Source: Spirodela intermedia
Taxonomy: Eukaryota; Streptophyta; Magnoliopsida; Alismatales; Araceae
Direction: 5' to 3'
NCBI GenBank assembly: GCA_902729315.2
Contig: LR746268.1
Span: forward strand, 7,299,501 to 7,363,500
DNA length: 64,000 nt
The number at the start of each line of letters is the position of its first letter. Position 1 is the stretch's first letter. The position numbers and the translations under genes are program-made. Below the pieces are notes generated by a model that ran no database searches, was not told where the DNA came from, and saw nothing but the letters and a program-made list of their open reading frames with translations. Positions 40,840 through 52,580 of the stretch are shown one piece after another.

Positions 40840-43800
40840 GATTCTTCCTTTGAGTATTGCTGTCGGTTCCCCTGATCCAGTTCTTGAGAAACTCATAACA
40901 GAGGATACTGCTGAGGCAAATCAGATTGAAGAAAGAAGTATCTTAATAAGCCATGAGCCAAATGGACTACTAGGCTCAGTCTCAAGCCCTGTAAATGGTG
41001 TGAGGAGAGAACGAGTTAACAGGTGCCCATTCTCTCTTTATTATGGCAAATTGTTTCAATGTCAGCCGCATATTAGTTTGTTTTCTGAATTTTCAAAGCA
41101 TTGTCCTTTAATTTCTCAACCTCAGTTTCACTTACAGGGCATTGTCTGGTCCAAAGACTATCAACAACGATGGCATTGACTTGGAAGGGGGTGAGGAAAA
41201 GAATAGGAGCAAGTCATTTCGTGGCCAGAAGGCAGTAAAGGTCCACAATCAGGCTCTTTTGTCTGGCTTTGCTTATTGTTTATCCTCGTGCAGCATGATA
41301 CTTGTTAATAAATTTGTGCTGTCAAGCTATGATTTCAATGCTGGGATATCTCTTATGCTTTATCAGGTAAATATCATTTCTGGAATGGTTTCTAACTCCG
41401 TGATGACATGCTTGATGGATGTGAAACTATTGAATATCTTTTTGCTAATCGATTCTCTTGACAATTATCCTTCTGCAGAATTTTGTGTCTGTGGTAATCG
41501 TTTCCATTTTGAGAATGGTTGGCATAATTTCAACAGAGCCACTCACATGGAAATTGCTTCGTGTTTGGTTTCCTGTGAATGTGATATTTGTCGGAATGCT
41601 TATTACAAGCATTTTCAGGTTGGGTGTTCTCTAATCCCAATCATGCCTTTATCTTTTCATGTAAAACTTATGGATGCACTTTTTTGGTATCAGACTTTGG
41701 GTCACATGTTGTCAGTTTTGGTAGTAAATGAGTGGATCTTTTTGTCTAAACGTGCAATCCTTGCACCATCAATTGGGTGAATTCTAAGGTTTTCTTTCAG
41801 TCGTTTTTTTTATCATAGTCCAAGGAACTTTTCCCAACCCCTTGTCTAGACAGCGTTAATGGGAGAATACAAATTTATCACGAGTTGTCGATGATCAGTC
41901 GGGTGGTGACGAAAACCTAAGTCAAGGAAGAATGTCATGCCTGGCTGGGCATTGCAATCACCTTTCTTCCACTCCTGTGTTTACTAGCATGTTAACCAGA
42001 CCGTAAACCTTTAGTTGTGCTTAAGTGATAGCCTGAAACACTTCAACTGTCACCCTGCGTTTACTATCTACGGACTTATTCCCAGATACTCGTAAGCATA
42101 TGTTGTGACATGTTTCATTGCTGTTTAATTCGTCATCCTAATTGAATCATAAAAGTTAGCGCAGCCTTTATTAAGACGTGCTGCTTGGTTGCTCTGATGG
42201 GAGAGTTATTTTAAGATTTCGGGAAATAATATGGGAATGCCTGCGATACTTTTTATGGCAATTGGTATTTACACTGTGAGAACTTGGATCATTTGTCTGT
42301 TTTTCGTTTCTCTGTTTCTCCTTCTGAATTTCTGTCAGCTCTCTCCTGCGAGGTTTTCCATGCGTAAATTGGAATTATCTTGCAACTGCTATTGCATTCT
42401 TTTTTGCTCCCTCTGAAATTATGTTGTTGTCTTTTGGCCTGCTTCCAAAAGAAACACTGATGCTTCACTGTTCTTGGTACAGTTGTTCTATTGTGAAGTT
42501 TGGTAGTTTTTTCTCATATGATCATCTCGTGCTGTCTTTACATCATGACAATTTTCTGATCAGAAATGGTCCTTGTCTTTGTAATCTCTAGGTTGTTAGG
42601 CCCTGGGAAGTGTTCGTGCAGAAAATTCTACATTTCTTATACTCATTGAGGGGGGTACCTGCTTTACATGGATATTTTCTGGAGAGTTAAAGATAAAATG
42701 ATCAAATACCATACATTTGAATGTTTTCGAACATTTCCTTTGAAAATGGAGACTGCTCTTAGAGTACCCTGCTTCGATTTTTTTTTAGTACAGGCTTCCT
42801 CTTAAAAGAGCTGGGGGTAAAAATAAGGCGACTCTGGAAAGATTTCTGGTGTTCAGTTTATCTTATCTTGACCAATGAATTAAATAGCACTAATGCCAAG
42901 ACGTGGAACATTATTTATAGTGAATATTACTTCCATTGTGTATTAGGTGTGCTATAGTGCATGGCATTTAATGATTACTGTTGTATCAGGCCATATAACC
43001 CTATGGATCTGGGGTTTTCTATGTGTCTAAAAGGGCTATGTTCCCCTTGTGGTGGCCATGGGTGTCCTCTGAGCGACTAATCTGTAATAAGGTTGGCAGT
43101 TGACGTGGTCATCACAATGTATAGGCGGTGTCTCTGATGAACTAGGTTTATGTATCCAGTAATGAGTCATCCCACGTAATATCCATTGCTTTAAAACTCA
43201 GATATATGTCTAACTTTGGATTGCCCACTACTTGATGTACAAGACACATTTGGATACACGTGTTTTTACCCAATTGGATACATGTGAGGAATTCAAAATT
43301 GTATATTGACTAAATTAGTGCTTCAGAAAGTTCACCGGCTATTATCACACTTGCATCCATATATTGAGATTGATGTGCGAACATGTTGTATTTGTTTGAT
43401 TGGATGTTAGGACATTTTCCAATAGAGTGTCTAAAACCAATTCTGTTATTTAATTGATTTTCATTATATTACATCTATCTATTCACTGTAATTTTTATGT
43501 AGACAGATTCTATTTTGTTCTGTTACTTAACAATCGACCTTGGGATTTGCAGTTTGAAGTACATTAATGTAGCTATGGTAACGATACTGAAGAATATTAC
43601 TAATGTCATTACTGCCGTTGGGGAGATGTATCTTTTCAAAAAGCATCATGGTGGCAAAGTCTGGGCCTCCCTCTTGTTGATGGTATTTTTTGAAACAAAT
43701 TATCTTCCTTAAAGTTTATTCAACAATAGTTTTGCTTTTCCATTTTCTCAAGTTAATTTTCCAGACTTAATAGTAAAAAATCATCATCATATATATAGAT

Positions 43801-46725
43801 TCAGTCATATTTTTGTCCCGTACGTGCATCATAATGTAGATCTCTTATCGTTGTCAGATGGACTGGCAGTTAGTGATGGATATATAAAACTGAGTTGTAG
43901 GATGCTACGTTTGCTTTGCCTCTAATCAATCAGTAACCATGTGCTGAACAATTGACAGTATCAGAAAATTTCCTCTTCACCGTCCAAAATCTATGTTTTC
44001 GTCATTGTATTAATTTCCTCGGTAGAACCTAAGTCTTTGATAGTGACACATGTCTTTTCACTGATACAACACCGTCCAGTAGTTAGAAATCCATATTAGT
44101 CTCTTTATTCAGCAAAATTAGGTAAGAACCAGTGGATTCCGCATTTTTAGTTATGCTAACACACATACTTGGGAGGATTCTGAAACTGTTCTCCATATTC
44201 AGATTGTTTCAGCAGTTTCTGGAGGCATAACGGACATCTCCTTCCACGCAGTTGGATATTCATGGCAGACATTGAATTGTTTCCTGACAGCATCATATTC
44301 GGTAAGCAATTTCGCTTGATTTGCTCTTTTTTAAACTACGTTGGGATAACGTCTAGAATGATTCATGGTCTGGATAACTTCCCGTAGTTTTGTAGAATAA
44401 ATTGACAAATATTTTCGCATTTATATATCCGCACCACATGGGTGCATTTTAGTCGTTTTCCTGCGGCTTGCCTCTTTTTATTACAAGTACCATGATTGAT
44501 GGCCTGATTTTCTGTCGTTGCTGGAGATTTTCAATTGAAGCATCCTCGTTGTCATGGTTCTTATTACTACTTCTCTCTTCCAATCGCTTCCCTCTGCTAA
44601 TAAAGATTTTTCTTTTAATTTTGGTGATTTTAAAATTCGTAGTATTGTTTGCTGCTGGTTTCTTTTTTGTTGTACCTTGGGGACAGTATCATGTATAGTC
44701 AATAATGACGTCTGGCTTACTTATATTCACGTCTGGCGTCAAAATCAACATTTTTCAAGTTCGTAAATGGCAAAAACAATTGCCAGAAATTTTTGATACG
44801 CATGCAAGTTCATGATGTCACTCTTTTTGTTTTTGGGGCTTGATCCTTTTTCGCTGTTAGCAATGTTACAGATAACAGTTCTTTTTTGTTTTGCTTCTGT
44901 TTCCCCAGCTAACATTACAAAGAGTCATGGATACGGCTAAACAAGTTACCAAGTCTGGAAACCTAAACGAATTCTCAATGGTTTTGCTTAACAATAGTCT
45001 TTCCTTGCCTTTGGGGCTTCTGCTGGTATTCATATTTGGTGAAGTGGACTATCTCTCAAAAACGTGAGTTCATATCATTTGCTGTGCCTGTATTAAAAAA
45101 AATAGCAGCTACTTTTTTTCATATTCAGAAGATTTAACATACATGCTTTATTTTTTAATGCGAATGATCTTCTTATTAGTTTGATCTATTTTTTGAAATT
45201 TTGTTTTTGCGAACTTTCAAGTATGTGAGAAATAAGTTGATGAGTAAATGTCTTGATACTAATCTCTCCCTGAGCCAATTTAACTGATAGTGGACTTAGT
45301 AAATGTGTGAAGAAACCAATATGTGAGGTATAAATCACTACTCTAATACCCCAATATAACTCCAAGTGATATCGACAAAAATCAAATATACCAGAATAAT
45401 CTTTTTAATCTCTGTCCCTGGCTAGGACGAAGCACGAATCTCCCAGGACTTGACAAAACCTGACGCTGCCTTTAAATTTACACACCCTTGTTATCCCTCT
45501 TTCATGTCAGCATTGATGGAGCATTGGATTTTACGCTGCTCACTCGTTTTTTCCGCTATGATTGACAAGAAAAATAATTTGATTGCATGGATAAGAGTTT
45601 TTCTGCATTAAAAAAGAGCAAGAAAAAGTAGTATGATCATTTTGGGAAACCTAGAAACTTAATCAGGCCGTTTGTAAACGTTGTTGTCATGTCAAATCTG
45701 TATTCAGTGCTATCTGTTGATGGACGTGGAAAATGTTTATGGGAGCACTGATAGACTTAGGATCCTTGACTTTATCGGATGAATAATTTCATTGTCATCT
45801 TTCTGATCATAGTTTGCAACTTTAGACCACCTCTGACCTGGCTACTTGACTATGGTGGGGGGGCAATGTCTTTTTAATGCAATTCCCTGAGCCAAAATAT
45901 AGGAAACATCGTCGACTATCCTTTTTCAGATATCCTCATGGTCAACATGACTGATGATTTCTCGTGCTTCTCTAAATCTGGTCAATTTGTAGTCCACTTC
46001 TGAAGATGCCTATGTTCTGGCTAGTTGTCACTTCAAGTGGATTTTTAGGCCTTGCCATCAGCTTCACGTCTATGTGGTTTCTTCATCAGACTGGAGCCAC
46101 TACGTACAGGTGTGATATATTGTGTCCCCATCTCGTCATTGTGACTTATTGATTTTCTCTTGCCATTTATTCATGCGATTCACCATGGAAAGTCTTTTAA
46201 TTCTCGAACATTAAAAAATGATTTAATGTTTTTTCCCTTTTTTAAAACAAAATAATCAATTATTGTCCTCTATTTCTTAAATGTCTTTCTCCCTCTCGAA
46301 ATCCAACTCGAAGATCAAAGTTTGCCGTTTAAAAATTTTCAATCTTCAAATATTATTGACTCTCATGTGAGAGAAAACTAACAGGCTAAGAGAATAAATA
46401 CTACATGACACGAAACAGCCCTCTGTATGCTATTAGTCTGCGCATGCTCCTACAGTTGTTGAATCCACTGTGCATACTCTCGTCATTAACTTCCACATTC
46501 TTTCACAGCCTCGTAGGCTCCTTGAACAAGATCCCGCTCTCCCTAGCTGGAATCTTTCTGTTCAAAGTTCCAACCAGCTTCGAGAATTTCCTCAGTATTC
46601 TTTTCGGTGAGTGATCAAGGTCTGCTTAGTCAGCGTTCAGTGTATCTTGGCCTAACATGCTCATAAATTTTCTTCATCCAGGATTATTGGCAGGGGTTTT
46701 CTTTGCCAGAGCAAAAATGAAGTAG
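40840..46725 (+). CDS. GONST1: GONST1-type Golgi GDP-sugar transporter (start exon unresolved)
   Basis: Exchanges GDP-mannose-type nucleotide sugars for GMP across the Golgi membrane. Exons: 40840-41022, 41138-41366, 41479-41618, 43553-43682, 44203-44301, 44909-45063, 45993-46109, 46509-46606, 46682-46725. They encode about 397 residues, and all phases agree. Family blocks: ALLSGFAYCLSSCSMILVNK, FVGMLITSIFSLKYINVAMV, LKNITNVITAVGEMYLF, DTAKQVTKSGNLNEFSMVLL, FTSMWFLHQTGATTYSLVGS, and VGSLNKIPLS with the GxLNK motif used for GDP-sugar recognition. The end FARAKMK is intact. Many hydrophobic spans fit a multi-pass membrane protein. No in-frame Met lies in the first exon listed, so the start is upstream. 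One candidate is ATG 39873 joined to an alternative acceptor at about 40882 (GATCCAG|TTCTTG), which keeps the frame; this is unproven. Confidence 0.9.
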
Positions 46726-47263
46726 GACATATCCTCCAACCGGAGGAATCACAGATACACGACGAACACAGTGTCGTGATACATCGGCCTCCTTCAGGCC
46801 TTCCTCCCAACTGGCACGTTTTCCCCTGTACATACATGCCTTTCCTTTTGCATCAAGAAAGGGATCGTTTTCGGAGCCATGGCCCCCCCCCATGCAGCGG
46901 TTGAATTGCCCTCTCCATTTTTTGGTGCCAGAAGTGGAAACAGGTGGATATGTCTTCTGGGTGTCGACCCACTTTTCCTCGGATTCTCTATTATACATGC
47001 GCTGCTGTAAATCTGCCAAGTTTCCATTGACGGGGGTTGTCCCCCTACATGGCCTTGCTTCTGATTCAGACCTGCCAGCTACTGAATCTCAAAGTAGGGG
47101 AGGGGGAGCAGATGAGAGAAAACTCTGTGAAGTGCACTTGATTTGTCAGTGATGAACTGTGGATGCAGCAGGAACTTGTGTGCGAGATTCCCCAATCTCT
47201 ATTGGGATTCAGATTTTGATATTGGAAAATGTAATCCTTTCAATTGAACCATTTATAAAGTTT
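46726..47263 (+). other. 3' UTR and downstream spacer of the transporter gene
   Basis: No gene seen. Short minus-strand frames here have no recognisable product. The AT-rich end leads into the tandem repeats at 47264. Confidence 0.5.
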
Positions 47264-47615
47264 GGGCCTTTCCTTTTTTTCTTTTTTTTTAATGATCCGA
47301 TGGAGGGTAATTTCATCATCCAGATTTCCACCTGCTTTTTTTTATTATGAAGTGAAGGGCGATCACTTCTATTTTTTTTTCACACAAAATATGGGCCTTT
47401 TCTTCTTTTTTTTGATATGATCCGATGGATGGATTTTGATTTCATCATCCAGATTTCCACCTTGTTTTTTGTTGTGAATTGAAAGGCGATCAATTCTTTT
47501 ATATATATAAAAATAAAATATGGGCCTTTTTTTTTGATGTGATCCGCCAGATTTCCACCTGTTTTTTTGCTATGAAGTGAAGAGCAATCCACTTCTTGTT
47601 TTATATATATAAAAA
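47264..47615. repeat. Three tandem ~129 bp units, each with a hairpin
   Basis: Units start at 47264, 47393 and 47522 (gggcctttt...), the last one shortened. Each has a T-run, a block gatccgatgga.../catccagatttccacct (only the last part kept in unit 3), another T-run and a short inverted repeat. The inverted repeats are GAAGTGA/TCACTTC in unit 1 (about 47349-47369), GAATTGA/TCAATTC in unit 2 (about 47476-47496) and GAAGTG/CACTTC in unit 3 (about 47574-47596). The stem is kept although the arm sequence changes. Confidence 0.85.
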
Positions 47616-47887
47616 ATCATGCCCAGCTCAACGACTCCGACGGTGTACATTCAATTCAGTGGTAAAAAAAATGCAAAATTGTCCCCCCAACCCTTGTATT
47701 TCCTAAAATTGTGCCCACGCCCGGTGAGGGAATTGGGAACGGATGGTTTGACTTGAATCAGGAAAGGTCGGGAGAAAAAGTCAAAGCATTCCACTCCGAC
47801 CATAAGCTAGTTTAGTTTTTTTTTAAGAAACTTTACTCGCGTTTGAACCCAATGAGGCACAGTTAATTTTGCTAAATATATACTATG

Positions 47888-47895
47888 TATATAAA
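47888..47895 (+). promoter_or_regulatory. TATA box candidate for PEN-2
   Basis: TATATAAA about 145 bp upstream of the first ATG of the PEN-2 frame, followed by a GC-rich leader. Confidence 0.5.
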
Positions 47896-48034
47896 TGGGT
47901 TGTCCTATAGGAGAGACCAGAGTGGTCCGGATCTTTGTCGGGCCGTCAGGGCGGAACTGTATACCGACGCAAATCCGATTTCCTTCTTCCCTTCGCGTGG
48001 TCGGGAGTTTGTGAGAGGAAGGACGGTCCCAGGA

Positions 48035-50158
48035 ATGGAGAGGAGAGGGGAGATGGACGAGGAGAGCTTCCCGCTTGGGGGATCGGACGGCGGCGCCATC
48101 CGGCGCGACGCATCGGCCGCTATTCCGCACGTTTGGCCGACGGTGGACGGACCGCTGGGCGCAGAAACGGAGGAGAAGGCGCTGGGATACGCCCGGAGCT
48201 TCTTCTTTTGGGGATTCTTCTGCCTGCCCTGGCTTTGGGCCGTCAACTGCTTCTACTTCTGGCCCGTCCTCCTCGGCAGGCATACTCCCCTGGCTCCTTC
48301 CTCTTATCCATTCCCCCGCCTCCGCCCCTGTAAGTTTCTTTTGATCTTCCTCGTCTCTTGATCTGAATTTAACCAGAAAAAAGTCCCCGCCTCTCTTTCT
48401 TCTGGAGATATTTTTGGTTAGATGTCGGAGAATAGGCATTCGTATAAATTATACGTGACTAATGGAGACATTAATGTCCGAGAGAACATGAACTCTTCAT
48501 CTTTTGCTGATGCAAAAGAAGACGAGAACGCTCTCCGCCTTTACCTGTTGATCCCGCGCGATTTTTCCGCAAGATTTCGAGGGAATTATTTGATCTGTAG
48601 ATGAGTGCATCCTCTCTAGTGTGGACCGTTTCCTTCATGGTGACGATCTAGATTTATTCGATCAGACGTGTACATTCCATTAAACGAATTGTAACAAGAT
48701 TCCGGGTTATGAAAGGAAATTAATCCGTTCGATTTGAAACATTTATTTCCCCAAAATTGATTTCAAAAATTTTGGGCCGAATCAATAAGTTAATGGACGG
48801 TATTATGGTGGGAATTTCTTCGTCTTGGCATGCTTTGAGTACAGAAAACTACCGTTTAGATGTGCCTGTGGCCAAAATCTTCTTACTTTAATGCTCATGC
48901 TTTGGCTCATTACACTAGTGATAGAATTATGTTTCAATCTTATATTTCTTCGGGCGGATTAACTTAAGCCTGAGCATTGGGATCATAGTTGACGTAATTG
49001 AAACCTCATTTTATTTATTTTTGGCGTGATTGAATGAAACCAAATGAGCTGCAGGGAAAGAGATCACAACTGAAAAAAATTCGAAAAACCTCAAAAATCA
49101 TATCATCAATTTCATGGCTTCAAAAACATTATCGTTGAAGATAGCTCCTAATCTACCATATGTCCACGGATATGGAGGAGTCCACTAATGATCAAACAAT
49201 CTTAATGAGTAAATTAAAGCTTTCTAAATGGTTCTTCTTGCCTGACTAAATGTGATCTTGTCCTACTATAATAGAAAACGGGCTCTTGTCTTATACTGAG
49301 TGATTTCTCAATGTTCTCCTCGGAAGAGGATTCCCGATGTGAAGTATTGTTGGCATCAGATGTTCTGATCTTTCCATGGAGTTTCTTTCTTTTGAGGTTT
49401 TCTAAACTGATGAGATTTGGGGTTACGATTCTTAAGTAATTCAATCTATGTCCCATTGTGACCTTTGAGTTCTTAATGACAGCGTAAACAAGGCACTTTG
49501 TTTATACTGATATATAAGGCTTGTTTGATGAGGATGGGATGCTGTTGGATGAGAGATTTGGATGCTGTTCACCTTTATCTATCTAATTAACATTCTGAAG
49601 CTGAACTTGGTTTCTATGACGCTTTGGAGACGATATCAACTAACATCTAATTTTACAAAAAATATAGTATAAAACTAAAAATTATATTTGGTCTTTTTTT
49701 GTTAGATGGCAATCTGAATGGTTTATCTGATATTCATGCGTTGACTTTTTATGAATCATGTCTCTGAAATAACCCCTCTCGACAGACGGTCCCATTAAAA
49801 GGCAAATCTTTGACGGATTTTCTTTAAATCTTGAAGAGGAGAAGACTTTTGCTTCTTTAAAACTGCTGCTGCTCCAATCCCAAACCTTGATTCAACCCAC
49901 CATGAACCCCATTGGGTTTTGTCTTTCAATTTTATAAGTAAAAACAACCTGTTTTTATCGTTCTTCCAGGTTTGACGAGACGTCTTTTCTCTTTCAGATG
50001 TTGTTCGGTCAGCAATAGGGTTCTCGGTGTTCACCGTGCTCCTGGCATCGTGGGCCATCACATTCGCGGTCGGTGGGGAGCGCCTCTTCGGCCCCGTGTG
50101 GGGAAACCTGGTGATGTACAACGTTGCAGACAGAATAGGGCTGACGGGTTGGAATTAG
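48035..50158 (+). CDS. PEN2: Gamma-secretase subunit PEN-2
   Basis: Small membrane subunit that activates presenilin in the gamma-secretase complex; plants keep all subunits, on endomembranes. Two exons, 48035-48329 and 49998-50158, joined through a split Tyr codon, give 151 aa. Motifs: WPTVDGPLG, YARSFFFWGFFCLPWLWAVN, CFYFWPVL, then across the junction RPYVVRSAIGFSVF, and at the end LFGPVWGNLVMYNVADRIGL. Two to three hydrophobic spans fit the family. A second in-frame ATG at 48053 (MDEESFPL) could also be the start; the first is used because it is upstream in an acceptable context. Between the first hydrophobic span and the junction, the loop (GRHTPLAPSSYPFPRLRP) is longer than in the relatives I know. 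The 1.67 kb intron holds no recognised gene. It converges with SCL1, about 400 bp away. Confidence 0.93.
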
Positions 50159-50318
50159 AAGGGACAATCCAGCTGGAAGCTCTGTTTGGGAGTAGACACA
50201 GCTCATGGACATGATCCCCTCATTTTGCCCCGCAAATGTTCTCGGTGGCATCACTTAGTGAACTTGATGTGGTTCTAATCTTTGGAAATTTTATTAATTG
50301 TTTAAGCTACCAATGGCT

Positions 50319-50320
<2 letters not shown>

Positions 50321-50363
<43 letters not shown>

Positions 50364-50398
50364 GTCAACGAGGCAGCAATCTCTCTCTCTCTCTCTCT
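50321..50398. repeat. (GA)n followed by inverted (CT)n
   Basis: About 20 GA repeats (50321-50361), a 20-base spacer, then nine CT repeats (50381-50398). The two tracts are complementary, so a transcript across this spot would fold into a hairpin. It lies in the ~400 bp gap between the convergent PEN-2 and SCL1 coding ends. Confidence 0.9.
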
Positions 50399-50561
50399 AC
50401 ACACAAGTGACTCATTTCAACAACCCAGAGAGCGGAGGGCAGATTACACCATGAGAAAGGGTATTCTTTGGAAAACTCTAGTTAAATAAAATGTTAGTGT
50501 AGCGTAAGATCCCAAGATTCCAAACATTCATATAATCCCGGGCAAGGCAGATTACAGGGCT

Positions 50562-52580
50562 CTACTTCCAGGCTGAAGCCACAATGAGGCTCTTGTCCTC
50601 CCAGCCAAAACATAGCGCTCCGCCCACATCTTCAGCTGTGTATCGATCAGAGTAGGACTTCAGCAGCTTCCCAATCGTTCCCTTGACGTCTGAGCTTATT
50701 GGGCATGAAACAAACCCAGCCATCGTCATCCTCGCCTTCCACTTCCCCGCCACCTCGTACCTTTTGGTGCAGGAAAGGAGCATTTGCAGAAGTAATGAAT
50801 ATGTATCTGAGAAACCGCAGTGTATGAGCACAGAAAAGGGCTTGCCCTTACCTTTCTATTCGGTCCATGCCCTCACAGGCCACAATGTTGACTATATCCC
50901 GGGCAAGGCATTGCCTCTCAACGTTCATTCTGTCTGGGCTCTCCCTTGGTAGAGTTACATCCAGCGACGTGAAGACCGCCGAGTAGTAGTTGTAGACCTC
51001 CACAAACCTGTTCACAGAGGAGCGTTACAAATTCGGGGAATATGCAAGAATCTGTCGGAGTTGTTCATTATTTTTTTCACTAATTTTTTTTAATGATTTT
51101 TTTTTTCACTTTCAGGACTTTCTTTTGCATAAGACAGTAGGAGGGTTGAGATTATATGTATCATAAGAATCGACCTTGGGAAGAACGGGGCTGTGTTTGT
51201 GTTCACATCCTGCTCAACAACGGTCACAAGTTTAGGGTGCAGGCCCTTCACCATTCGCAATAGTTTGTCTCTCTGGTTCACAGTTGACACACTTTCATCT
51301 GGCATGTGATGAAGCTGAAAGGCGAAATTGACCACCAGCGCCTCACCAGGCTGACAAGAAAGTATGGATGGTGTAATATTCCCGGTGTTCATTCCTAAGG
51401 CCCGAAACTCAAATGGGATCCCGAGTTCCTCGGCGAGCTTCTCAAGACGCTGACCGATGATCTTCAATCCTCCGATGGTTCGTTGCACAGTCTCGGGATC
51501 ATCTACCCCGGTTATCCTCAACTTTGGCTTGGTTTGCCAGGTTGACAGGACCTGCATGAGAGTAATATACTGGCTACCTTGATTCACATCAAAATCTATT
51601 ATGTGGACTTTTCCTTCGTTTTTAATTGCCTCAACAATTGCACCATTAGCTGCCATGAAGCCAAACTTGAAGCATGGACAAATTTCAAATAGAACCTGCA
51701 TGGCCGAGAGGCGATCCAAGGTTGGGGGTTCCTTGCACCTTAGAGCCTTGTAGATGCCCTTCCCTGAGGAGACAATTCGAGCAGCAAGTCCTTCCACCAT
51801 GTAGGCTGAGAGCCTCTGGAGAGGGTCTCCTTGGATTGAGACCATCTGCCGGAGTTCTGTTATCATAGCCGATGCCTCCCCTAAATTGTCTTCTGACATA
51901 GCAGCAGCACAGTCGAAAAGTAGCTGCTTGGCTGTTCTTGGTTCTTTAATGCTATCGACACTACTAATATTAGAGTCCGAGGAAGATTCTTTTGGTGAAC
52001 TTGGGCGTAATAGATTCATCATGGGCTCGACCCAATCGTCGTCAATACTCAATCCTTCTTCAGTGTCCAGCAGCTCATCATCAACATCATCAAGGAGATC
52101 CCTCTCGAGTTCTCGAAGCTTGGACTTGATTTCATCATCATCATAATCGATGGGATCCCCTGGACTTAGATCATCAGATACAGAACCAGAGTTCTGATAT
52201 GACAGGCCCACCAATGTCCGTGAGTCTGAGATCGGAGTGAAGCAGGGACCAGATTTATTTTGAATGATGACAGGAGACCCCGAATCAGCTACCAACCTGT
52301 ACGCAGCAGCTGAAGAAGTATGGGGATGAGACCAAGACTCTGGACTAGAAGAGTTTGATGGGTTTTTTATCATAATTTCTTGGGCAAGACCAGTGGGCGT
52401 TCTTGAAAAATACTGTTGATAATCTGAACGGTACGATTCTGGCCTATAATTCAGCATTCTACCGTCCATATCATATACTTGATTGGATAAGCTGGCGTTA
52501 TCACCACTCTTTTTGCGCACATATAAGTTCAATTCCCCAAATGAGTTGGTGGAAGAATCTGCAGATCTGATCAAAGACAT
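50562..52580 (-). CDS. SCL1: GRAS-family regulator, SCARECROW-LIKE 1 type
   Basis: Plant-specific nuclear transcriptional regulator of the GRAS family. Exons on the minus strand: 51175-52580, 50852-51007, 50562-50760; both junctions split an Arg codon; 586 aa, close to the usual SCL1 length. The first ~210 residues are Ser-rich with an acidic stretch (about 145-180). The GRAS domain starts near 214 (PRTAKQLLFDCAAAM), then ALRCKEPPTLDRLSAMQ, the VHIID box at 325-329 (KVHIIDFDVNQGSQY), ALVVNFAFQLHHMPDESVS, KLVTVVEQDVNTNTAPFFPR | FVEVYNYYSAVF, a PFYRE-like part (LPRESPDRMNVERQCLARD) and the SAW end (FGWEDKSLIVASAWK). Everything is intact. The near-identical RCKEPP and EQDVNTNT phrases place it with SCL1 and the PAT1-type clade rather than with DELLA, SCR or SHR proteins. 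Confidence 0.94.

Noticed and set aside
47807-48439. 210-codon minus-strand frame over the PEN-2 first exon
   Set aside because: Antisense shadow of the PEN-2 exon and its GC-rich leader.
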